Below are positions 1 through 6,934 of a DNA stretch of 21,868 nucleotides, piece after piece. The DNA comes from an uncultured Candidatus Pelagibacter sp. Its GTDB lineage: Bacteria; Pseudomonadota; Alphaproteobacteria; Pelagibacterales; Pelagibacteraceae. A program made the translations under genes and the position numbers. The notes under the pieces were generated by a model, which worked only from the letters and a program-made list of their open reading frames with translations, made no database searches and had not been told where the DNA came from. The stretch lies in the NCBI GenBank assembly GCA_905616435.1, contig CAJQSU010000008.1, positions 1 through 21,868 on the forward strand, written 5' to 3'. The stretch's first letter is position 1, and the number at the start of each line of letters is the position of its first letter.

Positions 1-375
1 ATGTGAAAGCTCGTAAATACAGGTTCTTTCGACACATACTACCGAAATATTTTTTAATAAAAGTTTAATAATTATTGCGTAAACATTCGCATAATGGTGA
101 TTTGATAGAATAATATTTTTTGAATAATCTTGTGAGATAATTTTTATTAGTTTTAAAATATTAATAAAAACATGCAAAAGTCTATCTTTATTGAATTCGT
201 GTATGACTACTTTTTTGTTAAATTTTTTTTTATAATCACATTTCCTCAAACAGATTATATTGATGTTAAATTGATTAGCATCTAAAGAATTTATTAATCT
301 AAACACAGAATTTCCAGCACCACTGAATTTAAATTTCGGAATTAAAACAATTAAATTTATTTTATTTTTCTGCAA
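1..375 (-). CDS. Glycosyltransferase, family-4-like, N-terminal part (partial)
   Basis: This reading frame is open for 125 codons from a TTG at 375-373 to the left edge, so the C-terminal part is missing. The protein begins MQKNKINLIVLIPKF and continues FSGAGNSVFRLINSLD. That is the usual opening of GT4/GT-B glycosyltransferases: a beta strand, a small-residue loop, then a helix that sorts sugar-transfer substrates. A later stretch, VVCVERTCIYELS, fits the end of the N-terminal Rossmann domain. The start is inferred: a TAA lies directly upstream at 378-376, no ATG is available, and TTG is the only common start before the conserved strand. It would overlap the methyltransferase gene by 14 nt. 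The likely role is adding a sugar to a cell-surface glycan. The sugar and acceptor cannot be read, and the donor-binding C-terminal domain lies outside the window. Confidence 0.72.
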   Translation of the reverse strand, partial: MQKNKINLIVLIPKFKFSGAGNSVFRLINSLDANQFNINIICLRKCDYKKKFNKKVVIHEFNKDRLLHVFINILKLIKIISQDYSKNIILSNHHYANVYAIIIKLLLKNISVVCVERTCIYELSH

Positions 376-1156
376 TTATTGCACCAACTTTTTTTGTAAT
401 TGTCATATATTTTTTATTTTTAAAAATTTCATGTAAATAGTCATCGAATTCTTTTTTGACATGATTTATGCTAGTATTTTTTAAAAAAGATTTATAAACA
501 CCTCTTTTATTTGTTACACTAGATATCATATAATTTAGATAAATTTCTTTTTTAGAAATTTTCAATTCATTCTTAAATTTTTTTAGTTTAGTTTTTTTAA
601 ACTCTTTTTTAACTTCTTTTAAAATTTTACTATCAAATCTAGAACTACCAACTAGTGGTGGTATTTTTTTTTTGGTTGCTTTTTCAAGCATTTTGTTAAA
701 ATCCAATTTATTATCTCTTAGGGGTCCGACTAAAATTAATTGACCTTTTTTTTTTAATATTTTTTTACTCTCTGACAAGGTTTTTTTAATATTTTTTGAA
801 TAATAAATTCCAAATAAACAAATTACTAAATCAAATTTTTCATCTGCAAATTTAAACTTTTTATTAAAGTTAAGTCTACTGTAAACTATATCTCTATTTC
901 TATTTTTTTTTGCAATTTTTAATAGAGTATCGTTGGTATCTGTGGCAATTATTTTATGTTTAATTTTTTTTTCTTTAAAAAATTTTGAAAACTTAATAGT
1001 TTGAACTCCAGAACCACAAGCTAATTCTAAAATATTAAGATTTTTCTTATGCTTAACTAATTTTGCAACCCACTCAACCATGTCTTTCTGACCATATTGT
1101 GAATGAATATTAATCCTATTTTTTAAACTAGTCGCATCTTCTTTAAATTTAATCAT
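362..1156 (-). CDS. Class I SAM-dependent methyltransferase
   Basis: This 264-residue protein has a Rossmann-type methyltransferase core. Motif I is LELACGSGV at residues 43-51 (the SAM-binding glycine loop). An acidic residue follows the second strand (ATDTND, 71-76). FDLVICLFGIYY (108-119) forms strand 4, and LKKKGQLILVG (134-144) forms the strand-5 region typical of Methyltransf_11/25 families. Residues after about 150 are a lysine-rich C-terminal part with no recognised motif. About 60 of 264 residues are lysine, which is extreme even here. The gene lies 28 nt after the deacetylase gene and overlaps the next glycosyltransferase gene, so the three probably form one transcript. The neighbours suggest methylation of a sugar or glycan intermediate. 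The substrate is unknown, and methylation of a small molecule or quinone-like compound cannot be excluded. Confidence 0.8.
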   Translation of the reverse strand: MIKFKEDATSLKNRINIHSQYGQKDMVEWVAKLVKHKKNLNILELACGSGVQTIKFSKFFKEKKIKHKIIATDTNDTLLKIAKKNRNRDIVYSRLNFNKKFKFADEKFDLVICLFGIYYSKNIKKTLSESKKILKKKGQLILVGPLRDNKLDFNKMLEKATKKKIPPLVGSSRFDSKILKEVKKEFKKTKLKKFKNELKISKKEIYLNYMISSVTNKRGVYKSFLKNTSINHVKKEFDDYLHEIFKNKKYMTITKKVGAIIAEK

Positions 1157-1219
1157 GAAAAATTAGTTGTTTAATTGTTTTAACTCAATCATGAAAATTT
1201 ATTTGCTTAATTGCCTGAA
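1151..1219. repeat. Imperfect tandem direct repeat, period 36 bp
   Basis: The stretch 1151-1183 matches 1187-1219 at 27 of 33 positions, with no gaps and a period of 36 bp. Both copies begin with AATCATGAAAA and share TTAATTG further in. The copy at 1187-1219 lies in the last codons and stop of the deacetylase gene. The copy at 1151-1183 carries the methyltransferase start codon (CAT at 1154-1156 on the + strand). The spacer between the two genes therefore looks like a decayed duplicate of the deacetylase gene end. Confidence 0.6.
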
Positions 1220-1844
1220 AAGCTTCCGCATATTTAACACCAATACACCCACCTCTAAATTTTGCTCTCGCAATTATTGAGTCATAATAGTTACTATATG
1301 TATTGTTTTTATTTTTAAAAACAGATTTATATTTATTTAAAGAATCAATTTTTTTCTTAATTTGTTTTGATATATCTAAGTATAGTGTTGGGTTAAAAAC
1401 ATTTGAATTAATACCACCTGGCAACATTGCCTCATAAAGATATAGTGAAATATTATTTTTTCTTAAAGCTGAATAAATAATTTTTGATAGTGTTTGATGA
1501 TCCTGATGAGTATCATGTTCCCAACATGAAAAAACTATATCTGGTTTTAATTTAAAAATTAATTTATCAATAATTTGAATATATTTTCTATGATAACTAA
1601 ATTCATATTGATTTATATTTAAAACAATAAGGTTGGCCCCAAGTATTTTAGCAGATTTCTTCTGTTCATTGAGTCTGTTATCTACCATGTATTGATTTTT
1701 TTCCCCTTGAATATTTTCAATTGGAATTATTGCAGTAACAATTGTAACTTTATTATCTTTTGACAGTTTTGCTATTGTTCCACCCATTGCTATTTCAGCA
1801 TCATCTGCGTGAGGTGAAAAAACTACAATTTTTTTTTTTTTCAT
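1185..1844 (-). CDS. PIG-L/LmbE-family zinc-dependent deacetylase
   Basis: This 219-residue protein matches the PIG-L deacetylase fold, whose members remove N-acetyl groups from GlcNAc-type substrates in glycolipids, thiol cofactors, antibiotics and O-antigens. The N-terminal motif is SPHADDAEIAMGGTIAKL (residues 10-27), corresponding to the family's metal-binding HPDD(A)E motif. His12 and Asp15 are the expected zinc ligands and Asp14 the expected catalytic residue. The second metal motif is HDTHQDH (110-116), fitting the family H-x-D-H signature. Alanine replaces the usual proline at residue 13. It is the first gene of the minus-strand group, so with the methyltransferase and glycosyltransferase it probably acts on an N-acetylated sugar for a surface polymer. 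The start codon is followed by a run of 13 adenines encoding Lys2-Lys5. The family is clear; the substrate is not. Confidence 0.85.
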   Translation of the reverse strand: MKKKKIVVFSPHADDAEIAMGGTIAKLSKDNKVTIVTAIIPIENIQGEKNQYMVDNRLNEQKKSAKILGANLIVLNINQYEFSYHRKYIQIIDKLIFKLKPDIVFSCWEHDTHQDHQTLSKIIYSALRKNNISLYLYEAMLPGGINSNVFNPTLYLDISKQIKKKIDSLNKYKSVFKNKNNTYSNYYDSIIARAKFRGGCIGVKYAEAFQAIKQINFHD

Positions 1845-1903
1845 AATCAGTAAATATTAAAAATATTTCAAAAATCCCAGTAAAATATATCCAAAACTAT
1901 CTT

Positions 1904-1932
1904 ATTATATTTTTTTTAATAAATTATATTAA
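1904..1932 (-). promoter_or_regulatory. Candidate promoter for the leftward deacetylase operon
   Basis: On the minus strand TATAAT (1909-1904) is a perfect -10 hexamer. A 17-nt spacer separates it from TTAATA (1932-1927), a 4-of-6 match to the -35 consensus. This would give a leader of about 50 nt before the deacetylase start. Perfect -10 look-alikes are common by chance in DNA this AT-rich: another TATAAT sits at 1928-1923, and TTGAGT at 1961-1956 with TATAGA at 1940-1935 is an alternative pair. Confidence is therefore low. Confidence 0.3.
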
Positions 1933-2014
1933 TCTCTATAATTTAATTGTTTTAAACTCAACTTTAATATTGATTGTAAAATTGTCCTTTATTAATTTTG
2001 ATATGTAATTAATC

Positions 2015-2042
2015 TTGACGTTGTTATGCTAAAGGATATAAA
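2015..2042 (+). promoter_or_regulatory. Sigma70-type promoter for the tRNA-Val/tRNA-Asp unit
   Basis: TTGACG (2015-2020) matches the -35 consensus at 5 of 6 positions. TATAAA (2037-2042) matches the -10 at 5 of 6. The spacer is 16 nt. Transcription would begin near 2049, about a dozen bases before the mature tRNA-Val 5' end at 2061. This is the best promoter in the window, and it may also feed the nuo operon by read-through, since no terminator hairpin is evident after tRNA-Asp. Confidence 0.7.
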
Positions 2043-2060
2043 ACATCATATTTTGGTAAT

Positions 2061-2136
2061 GGGCGGTTAGCTCAGTTGGTAGAGCATCTCGTTTACACCG
2101 AGGGGGTCAAAGGTTCGAGTCCTTTACTGCCCACCA
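2061..2136 (+). tRNA. tRNA-Val (anticodon TAC)
   Basis: This 76-nt cloverleaf folds by eye. The acceptor arms GGGCGGT and ACTGCCC pair, with one G-T pair. The D stem is GCTC/GAGC. The anticodon stem TCTCG/CGAGG encloses the loop TTTACAC, giving anticodon TAC at loop positions 3-5. The T arm is AAAGG-TTCGAGT-CCTTT. The discriminator A and the CCA end (2134-2136) are encoded. TAC reads valine codons, mainly GUA and GUG. It lies 14 nt before tRNA-Asp, so the two are almost certainly processed from one precursor. Confidence 0.97.
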
Positions 2137-2150
2137 AAATAGATAAAAGT

Positions 2151-2227
2151 GGGGGTGTAGCTCAGTTGGTTAGAGCGATCGCCTGTCACGCGATAGGTCG
2201 AGGGTTCGAGTCCCTTCACTCCCGCCA
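2151..2227 (+). tRNA. tRNA-Asp (anticodon GTC)
   Basis: This 77-nt cloverleaf has acceptor arms GGGGGTG and CACTCCC, D stem GCTC/GAGC, anticodon stem ATCGC/GCGAT enclosing CTGTCAC (anticodon GTC), T arm GAGGG-TTCGAGT-CCCTT, discriminator G and an encoded CCA at 2225-2227. It reads aspartate codons GAU and GAC. It follows tRNA-Val in what looks like a two-tRNA transcript ahead of the nuo operon. Confidence 0.97.
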
Positions 2228-2346
2228 CTTACTTTTCTTCTAAATATTTATTAATTAGTAAAAACTGTATTTTATATAGTGTATATTTATCGAAATGTGA
2301 CCTAACTACACTACATCAGATAATAAAAACTGATATATATCCCAGC
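2228..2346 (+). promoter_or_regulatory. nuo operon leader / possible promoter region
   Basis: These 119 nt between tRNA-Asp and nuoA are the only non-coding stretch longer than 10 nt upstream of the long rightward gene run. A TATAGT (2275-2280) could be a -10 element, but the sequence 17-18 nt upstream is a poor -35. A short inverted repeat, ATCAG (2315-2319) and CTGAT (2330-2334), lies just before the nuoA start. No Shine-Dalgarno motif precedes the nuoA ATG. Either a weak promoter lies here or nuo is transcribed from the tRNA promoter. Confidence 0.35.
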
Positions 2347-2715
2347 ATGTTTCCTGAATTTTTAAAAGAATATTTGCCAATTATACTTTTTTTAGTAATC
2401 GCTTTTGGATTAAGTGTAGCTTTTGTAATAATTAATTTTATTCTTTCTCCTAATAATCCTGATCCAGAGAAACTATCGGCTTATGAATGTGGATTTGAGC
2501 CATTTGAAGATTCAAGAGTGGAGTTTGATGTTAGATTTTATTTAGTTGCAATTCTTTTTATTATTTTCGATATAGAAATAGCGTTTCTTTTTCCATGGGC
2601 AATCTCTTTAGGAAATATTGGTTTGCTTGGCTTTACATCAATGATGATTTTTTTATTCATACTTACAGTTGGTTTTATATATGAGTGGAAAAAAGGTGCT
2701 TTAGACTGGGAATAA
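2347..2715 (+). CDS. nuoA: NADH-quinone oxidoreductase subunit A
   Basis: This 122-residue membrane subunit of complex I has the normal length for the family. There are three hydrophobic helices, roughly residues 9-33, 62-84 and 92-113. The loop after helix 1 carries the conserved SAYECGFEP (44-52), part of the mobile loop near the quinone entrance. [11 protein letters not shown] (74-84) holds the conserved acidic pair (Asp75, Glu77) in helix 2. The ATG at 2347 gives the standard NuoA N-terminus. It is the first gene of a complete nuoA-N operon and sits 10 nt before nuoB. NuoA anchors the peripheral arm to the membrane arm with NuoH and NuoJ. Confidence 0.97.
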   Translation: MFPEFLKEYLPIILFLVIAFGLSVAFVIINFILSPNNPDPEKLSAYECGFEPFEDSRVEFDVRFYLVAILFIIFDIEIAFLFPWAISLGNIGLLGFTSMMIFLFILTVGFIYEWKKGALDWE

Positions 2716-2725
2716 ATCAAACTTA

Positions 2726-3241
2726 ATGAATAATAAATTAGACAAAGTTCCTGAAGAGTTTAAAAAATTATCTGAAGATTTTAGTAAAAATGGTTTTATA
2801 ACCACATCACTAAATAACTTGATTAATTGGTCTAGATCTGGCTCTCTGCACTGGATGACATTTGGTTTAGCATGTTGTGCAGTTGAAATGATGCAAACGG
2901 CAATGCCAAGATATGATCTTGAGAGATTTGGAGCAGCTCCTCGTGGTTCACCGAGACAGTCTGATGTGATGATTGTAGCTGGAACCTTAACTAATAAAAT
3001 GGCACCGGCATTAAGAAAAGTTTATGATCAAATGCCAGAACCAAGATATGTAATATCCATGGGAAGCTGTGCAAACGGTGGAGGTTACTATCATTACTCT
3101 TATTCTGTTGTGAGAGGTTGTGATAGAATAGTTCCTGTCGATATATATGTTCCTGGCTGTCCACCTTCTGCAGAAGCTCTACTATACGGGATTCTTCAAT
3201 TACAAAAAAAAATTAGAAACAAAGGTTCATTAAATAGATAA
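2726..3241 (+). CDS. nuoB: NADH-quinone oxidoreductase subunit B (cluster N2)
   Basis: This 171-residue peripheral-arm subunit binds the last iron-sulfur centre, [4Fe-4S] N2, which hands electrons to quinone. The expected ligands are visible: the adjacent pair Cys50-Cys51 in [11 protein letters not shown], Cys115 in [10 protein letters not shown], and Cys145 in VPGCPPSAE. The motif [10 protein letters not shown] (71-80) is also characteristic. The gene lies 10 nt after nuoA and 2 nt before nuoC. Length and motif order are normal. There is no clear Shine-Dalgarno sequence, so translation may depend on coupling to nuoA. Confidence 0.98.
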   Translation: MNNKLDKVPEEFKKLSEDFSKNGFITTSLNNLINWSRSGSLHWMTFGLACCAVEMMQTAMPRYDLERFGAAPRGSPRQSDVMIVAGTLTNKMAPALRKVYDQMPEPRYVISMGSCANGGGYYHYSYSVVRGCDRIVPVDIYVPGCPPSAEALLYGILQLQKKIRNKGSLNR

Positions 3242-3243
3242 TT

Positions 3244-3849
3244 ATGAATACTTTAACTGAACTTGAAAAAAAAATAAATTCTGAACTTGCAACAAAAATA
3301 AACAGATCGGAAATAAAACATGATCAGTTATATATTGAGATAGATAAGGAAGATTTAATTGATGTAATTCTTTTTTTAAAAACAAATAAAGATACAAAAT
3401 TTAGACAATTAATAGACATCACAGCAGTTGATTACCCAGAAAAAAGTCAAAGGTTTAAATTAGTTTACTTATTTTTAAGTCATGAGTTTAACCAAAGGAT
3501 GATTGTAAGTTACAACGTAAATGAAAATGAGGTTATTAATTCATTAACATCAATTTTTCCTGCTGCAAATTGGATGGAAAGAGAAGTTTTTGATATGTAT
3601 GGTGTAAATTTTAAAGACCATCCAGATTTAAGAAGAATTTTGACCGATTATGGATTTGAAGGTCACCCATTAAGAAAAGATTTCCCTTTAACAGGACACA
3701 CGGAAGTTAGATATAGCGAAGAAGAAAAAAAAGTTGTCAGTGAACCAGTTAAACTAGAACAAAATTATAGAAATTTCGATTATGAAAGCCCATGGGAGGG
3801 CACAAAGTATATTAAAGAACAAACAGATAGTAATGACAAAAAAAATTAA
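3244..3849 (+). CDS. nuoC: NADH-quinone oxidoreductase subunit C (30 kDa)
   Basis: This 201-residue hydrophilic subunit contacts NuoB and NuoD in the connecting part of complex I and binds no cofactor. The 30-kDa signature is intact at residues 112-150, beginning ERVF-like as [20 protein letters not shown] and ending [12 protein letters not shown]. It is separate from NuoD, as in most alphaproteobacteria, rather than fused as in E. coli NuoCD. Its end overlaps the nuoD start by 17 nt in another frame. Confidence 0.97.
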   Translation: MNTLTELEKKINSELATKINRSEIKHDQLYIEIDKEDLIDVILFLKTNKDTKFRQLIDITAVDYPEKSQRFKLVYLFLSHEFNQRMIVSYNVNENEVINSLTSIFPAANWMEREVFDMYGVNFKDHPDLRRILTDYGFEGHPLRKDFPLTGHTEVRYSEEEKKVVSEPVKLEQNYRNFDYESPWEGTKYIKEQTDSNDKKN

Positions 3850-5008
3850 AAATCTTAAGCTAAATTTTGGTCCACAGCATCCAGCTGCACATGGTGTTTT
3901 AAGATTAATATTAGAATTAGATGGTGAGGTGGTAGAAAAAGCAGACCCACATATTGGCTTGCTTCATCGAGGTACCGAAAAACTGATCGAAAACAAAACT
4001 TATATGCAAGCTGTGCCTTATTTTGATAGATTGGATTATGTTGCCCCAATGAATCAAGAGCACGCTTTTGCCTTAGCTATTGAGAAAATTTTAAAAATAG
4101 AAGTTCCTACAAGAGCTCAATATATCCGTGTTATGTTTTGCGAGATTGGCAGAATCCTAAGTCATATTTTAAATGTTACTACTCAAGCATTAGATGTTGG
4201 GGCGCTTACTCCATCTCTATGGGGTTTTGAAGAACGTGAAACATTGATGACTTTTTATGAAAGAGCTTCTGGATCAAGGCTACATGCAAATTATTTCAGA
4301 GCTGGTGGGGTTCATCAAGATTTACCAGCAGGACTTGAAGAAGATATCGCAAAATTTTGTGAGTCTTTTCCAAAAATTATAAATGATTTAGAAAGTCTAT
4401 TAACTGATAATAGAATTTTTAAGCAAAGGAATGTTGATATTGGAATTGTAACTAAGCAGGATGCGCTAGATTATTCTTTTACAGGCGTAATGATTAGAGG
4501 ATCGGGTGTTCCTTGGGATTTAAGAAAATCTCAACCTTATGAATGTTATGATCAACTAGATTTTAAAATACCCGTCGGTAAAAATGGAGATTGTTACGAT
4601 CGTTATTTATGTAGAATTGAAGAGATGAAAGAGAGCGTTTCGATAATTAAACAATGTTTAGCAAAGATGGAAAAAGGACCAATTAAATCGCAAGATGGCA
4701 AGCTAAGTCCTCCTCCAAAAAAAGAATTAAAACAATCAATGGAGGCATTAATTCATCATTTTAAATTATTTACAGAAGGATATAGAGTTCCAAAAGATGA
4801 AATCTATACTGCTGTAGAAGCTCCAAAAGGAGAATTTGGGGTATATCTAATTTCTGATGGTTCAAGCAAACCTTACAAATGTAAAATTAGAGCACCAGGG
4901 TTTTCACATTTACAATCAATAGATTACTTAATTAAAGGACATATGTTGGCAGATGTTCCTGCTGTGCTGGGTTCTTTAGATATAGTTTTTGGTGAGGTTG
5001 ATAGATGA
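3833..5008 (+). CDS. nuoD: NADH-quinone oxidoreductase subunit D (49 kDa, quinone site)
   Basis: This 391-residue subunit forms the quinone-binding cavity with NuoB and is related to the large subunit of NiFe hydrogenases. The start is set at ATG 3833 ([20 protein letters not shown]). An upstream in-frame ATG at 3782 would add 17 unconserved residues and deepen the overlap with nuoC. Conserved blocks are [15 protein letters not shown] (11-25), [12 protein letters not shown] (40-51) and YFDRLDYV (63-70). By family alignment His20 and Tyr63 correspond to the His/Tyr pair that contacts the quinone headgroup in the Thermus Nqo4 structure. The C-terminal DIVFGEVDR is the usual ending. The gene overlaps nuoE through ATGA (5005-5008), which indicates translational coupling. 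Confidence 0.97.
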   Translation: MTKKIKNLKLNFGPQHPAAHGVLRLILELDGEVVEKADPHIGLLHRGTEKLIENKTYMQAVPYFDRLDYVAPMNQEHAFALAIEKILKIEVPTRAQYIRVMFCEIGRILSHILNVTTQALDVGALTPSLWGFEERETLMTFYERASGSRLHANYFRAGGVHQDLPAGLEEDIAKFCESFPKIINDLESLLTDNRIFKQRNVDIGIVTKQDALDYSFTGVMIRGSGVPWDLRKSQPYECYDQLDFKIPVGKNGDCYDRYLCRIEEMKESVSIIKQCLAKMEKGPIKSQDGKLSPPPKKELKQSMEALIHHFKLFTEGYRVPKDEIYTAVEAPKGEFGVYLISDGSSKPYKCKIRAPGFSHLQSIDYLIKGHMLADVPAVLGSLDIVFGEVDR

Positions 5009-5613
5009 GTTTAAGAAGACCAGCAAAAAACCAACCTGAAAATTTTGAATTCAACCGTTCTTCATTAGAGGCTGCCAATAATATTATTTCTAGGTATCCT
5101 AAAGGTAAGCAACAAAGTGCTGTAATGGCTTTACTTTATATCTCTCAAAAACAAAATAATAACTGGATCCCACTAGCTGCAATGAAGTATATCGGAAAAT
5201 TTTTAGACATGCCCTACATTAAAGTTTATGAGGTAGCTACATTCTATACAATGTATAATTTATCACCAGTTGGAAAGTATTTTGTTCAAGTTTGTACGAC
5301 AACACCATGTATGATTAGAGGAGCAAACCAATTAGTTGAGGCTTGTAAGGAAAAGATTTCTAAGAAGGAGTCAGAATTATCTAATGATAAAAGTTGCTCT
5401 TGGATGGAAGTTGAATGCTTGGGGGCATGTGTTAATGCACCTATGATGCAAATTAATGACGATTATTATGAAGACCTTGATAAAGAAAAAACGTTAAAGA
5501 TTTTTGATAAAATTTTAAAAGGTGAGACACCCAAACCAGGATCATATAGAGGACGTGTTAACAATGAACCTGAGAACAACAGAAAAACACTTATGGATTT
5601 AAAAAATGCTTAA
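5005..5613 (+). CDS. nuoE: NADH-quinone oxidoreductase subunit E (24 kDa, [2Fe-2S] N1a)
   Basis: This 202-residue thioredoxin-like ferredoxin subunit of the NADH-dehydrogenase module has the four ligands of [2Fe-2S] N1a: Cys97 and Cys102 in [11 protein letters not shown], and Cys138 and Cys142 in [10 protein letters not shown]. The N-terminal helical region includes [12 protein letters not shown] (75-86), also typical. The start overlaps the nuoD stop (ATGA), and GGTGAGG a few bases upstream is one of the few plausible Shine-Dalgarno sequences in the operon. The gene ends in an 8-nt overlap with nuoF. NuoE pairs with NuoF, probably tuning electron flow from FMN. Confidence 0.97.
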   Translation: MSLRRPAKNQPENFEFNRSSLEAANNIISRYPKGKQQSAVMALLYISQKQNNNWIPLAAMKYIGKFLDMPYIKVYEVATFYTMYNLSPVGKYFVQVCTTTPCMIRGANQLVEACKEKISKKESELSNDKSCSWMEVECLGACVNAPMMQINDDYYEDLDKEKTLKIFDKILKGETPKPGSYRGRVNNEPENNRKTLMDLKNA

Positions 5614-6934
5614 AGATCAAGATAGAATTTTTAGAAATTTATATAATGATAAAGGTTCAGATATAACCTCATCACAAAAAAGAGGTGATTGGGTTAATAC
5701 AAAAGAAATAGCTGAAAAAGGAAGAGATTGGATAATTGAAGAGATTAAAACTTCACAACTTAGAGGTAGAGGTGGAGCTGGTTTCCCAACGGGATTAAAA
5801 TGGTCTTTTGCACCTAAAGAAGTTGGTTCAAGACCACATTATTTAGTTATTAATGGGGACGAGTCAGAGCCTGGTACTTGTAAGGATAGAGATATCCTTA
5901 GATTTGAACCTCATAAATTAATTGAAGGATGTTTAATTGCATCATACGCAGTTCAAGCACATGTTTGCTACATTTATATAAGAGGTGAGTACTTTATAGA
6001 TGGTCAAAAACTTCAAGCTGCAATAGATGAGGCGTATGAAAAAAAATTAATTGGTAAAAATGCTGCTGGAACTGGATGGGATTTAGATATTTACATTCAT
6101 TATGGAGCAGGTGCATATATTTGTGGTGAAGAAACAGCCTTACTTGAGAGTATAGAGGGTAAAAAGGGTCAACCAAGATTAAAACCACCTTTTCCTGCTT
6201 TAATTGGTCTTTATGGTTGTCCGACAATCATAAATAACGTCGAAACAATTGCTGTAGTTCCAACAATTCTTAGAAGAGGTGGTAAATGGTTTGCATCTCT
6301 AGGCAGAGAAAGAAATACAGGCACTAAAATTTTCTGTATTTCTGGAAATGTAAACAATCCTTGTAATGTTGAAGAAGAAATGAATATACCTTTAAAAGAA
6401 TTAATAGAAGTACATGCAGGTGGTGTTGTAGGTGGTTGGGATAATTTACAAGCTGTAATTCCTGGAGGTTCATCAATGCCATTAATACCTAAAGAAAAAT
6501 GCGAAACATTGACTATGGATTTTGATTCTTTGATGGCTGAAAAAAGTGGATTAGGAACAGCTGGTATAGTTGTGATTAATAAAGATCAAGATATCATTAA
6601 ATGTATGGCAAGAATTGCAAGATTTTATAAACACGAAAGTTGCGGACAGTGCACGCCATGTAGAGAGGGCACTGGCTGGATGTGGAGAATGTTAGAACGA
6701 ATGGCAAATGGTGAGGCATCTAGAGATGAAATAGATATGTTGGGAGATGTTACAAACCAAATAGCTGGTCATACTATTTGTGCATTTGGTGAAGGTTCAT
6801 CTTGGCCTGTTCAAGGATTACTTAGACATTTCTCAGGTGAAATTAAAAAAAGAAATAAATTTGATCCAATTATTAAAGAACAGAAAGATATACCTTATTT
6901 AGTTGATCAACACTTATTGGATAAAAATGCTTAA
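5606..6934 (+). CDS. nuoF: NADH-quinone oxidoreductase subunit F (51 kDa, NADH/FMN site)
   Basis: This 442-residue subunit is where NADH is oxidised. [13 protein letters not shown] (54-66) is the glycine-rich NADH/FMN-binding loop. [13 protein letters not shown] (84-96) contributes to FMN binding. [19 protein letters not shown] (167-185) is the FMN-binding signature. [12 protein letters not shown] (344-355) with Cys392 in HTICAFGEG gives the [4Fe-4S] N3 ligands Cys346, Cys349, Cys352 and Cys392. All family motifs are intact. It overlaps nuoE by 8 nt at its start and nuoG by 8 nt at its end, and the two overlaps share the sequence ATGCTTAA. Confidence 0.98.
   Translation: MLKDQDRIFRNLYNDKGSDITSSQKRGDWVNTKEIAEKGRDWIIEEIKTSQLRGRGGAGFPTGLKWSFAPKEVGSRPHYLVINGDESEPGTCKDRDILRFEPHKLIEGCLIASYAVQAHVCYIYIRGEYFIDGQKLQAAIDEAYEKKLIGKNAAGTGWDLDIYIHYGAGAYICGEETALLESIEGKKGQPRLKPPFPALIGLYGCPTIINNVETIAVVPTILRRGGKWFASLGRERNTGTKIFCISGNVNNPCNVEEEMNIPLKELIEVHAGGVVGGWDNLQAVIPGGSSMPLIPKEKCETLTMDFDSLMAEKSGLGTAGIVVINKDQDIIKCMARIARFYKHESCGQCTPCREGTGWMWRMLERMANGEASRDEIDMLGDVTNQIAGHTICAFGEGSSWPVQGLLRHFSGEIKKRNKFDPIIKEQKDIPYLVDQHLLDKNA

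Larger units (their letters stand above)
1845..2060. other. Divergent intergenic region between deacetylase gene and tRNA-Val
   Basis: This 216-nt, very AT-rich stretch separates the minus-strand sugar-modification genes from the plus-strand tRNA/nuo block. No credible coding sequence was seen on either strand. It should carry two outward promoters. The rightward one is convincing; the leftward one is only suggested. No intrinsic terminator hairpin was seen. Confidence 0.6.

Noticed and set aside
664..745. Ten-base T runs inside the methyltransferase gene as phase-variation tracts
   Set aside because: Runs of this length are expected in a gene with over 20 percent lysine in AT-rich DNA, and they are shorter than the 13-base tract at the deacetylase start.
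2228..2260. Intrinsic terminator after tRNA-Asp
   Set aside because: The sequence is T- and A-rich, but no GC-containing hairpin was found ahead of it.
2315..2334. Hairpin ATCAG/CTGAT before nuoA as a terminator, attenuator or operator
   Set aside because: The arms are five base pairs with a ten-base AT-rich loop and no following T run. Such pairs are frequent by chance in this composition. It is mentioned in the leader entry only.
3782..3832. Upstream in-frame ATG as the nuoD start
   Set aside because: It would add 17 residues that resemble no NuoD N-terminus and deepen the overlap with nuoC to 68 nt. ATG 3833 gives the standard beginning [17 protein letters not shown].
6903..6926. Upstream in-frame ATG as the nuoG start
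   Set aside because: The eight extra residues precede the ferredoxin fold and are not conserved. ATG 6927 gives MLKLKIND, directly at the first beta strand, and the same overlap as at nuoE/nuoF.
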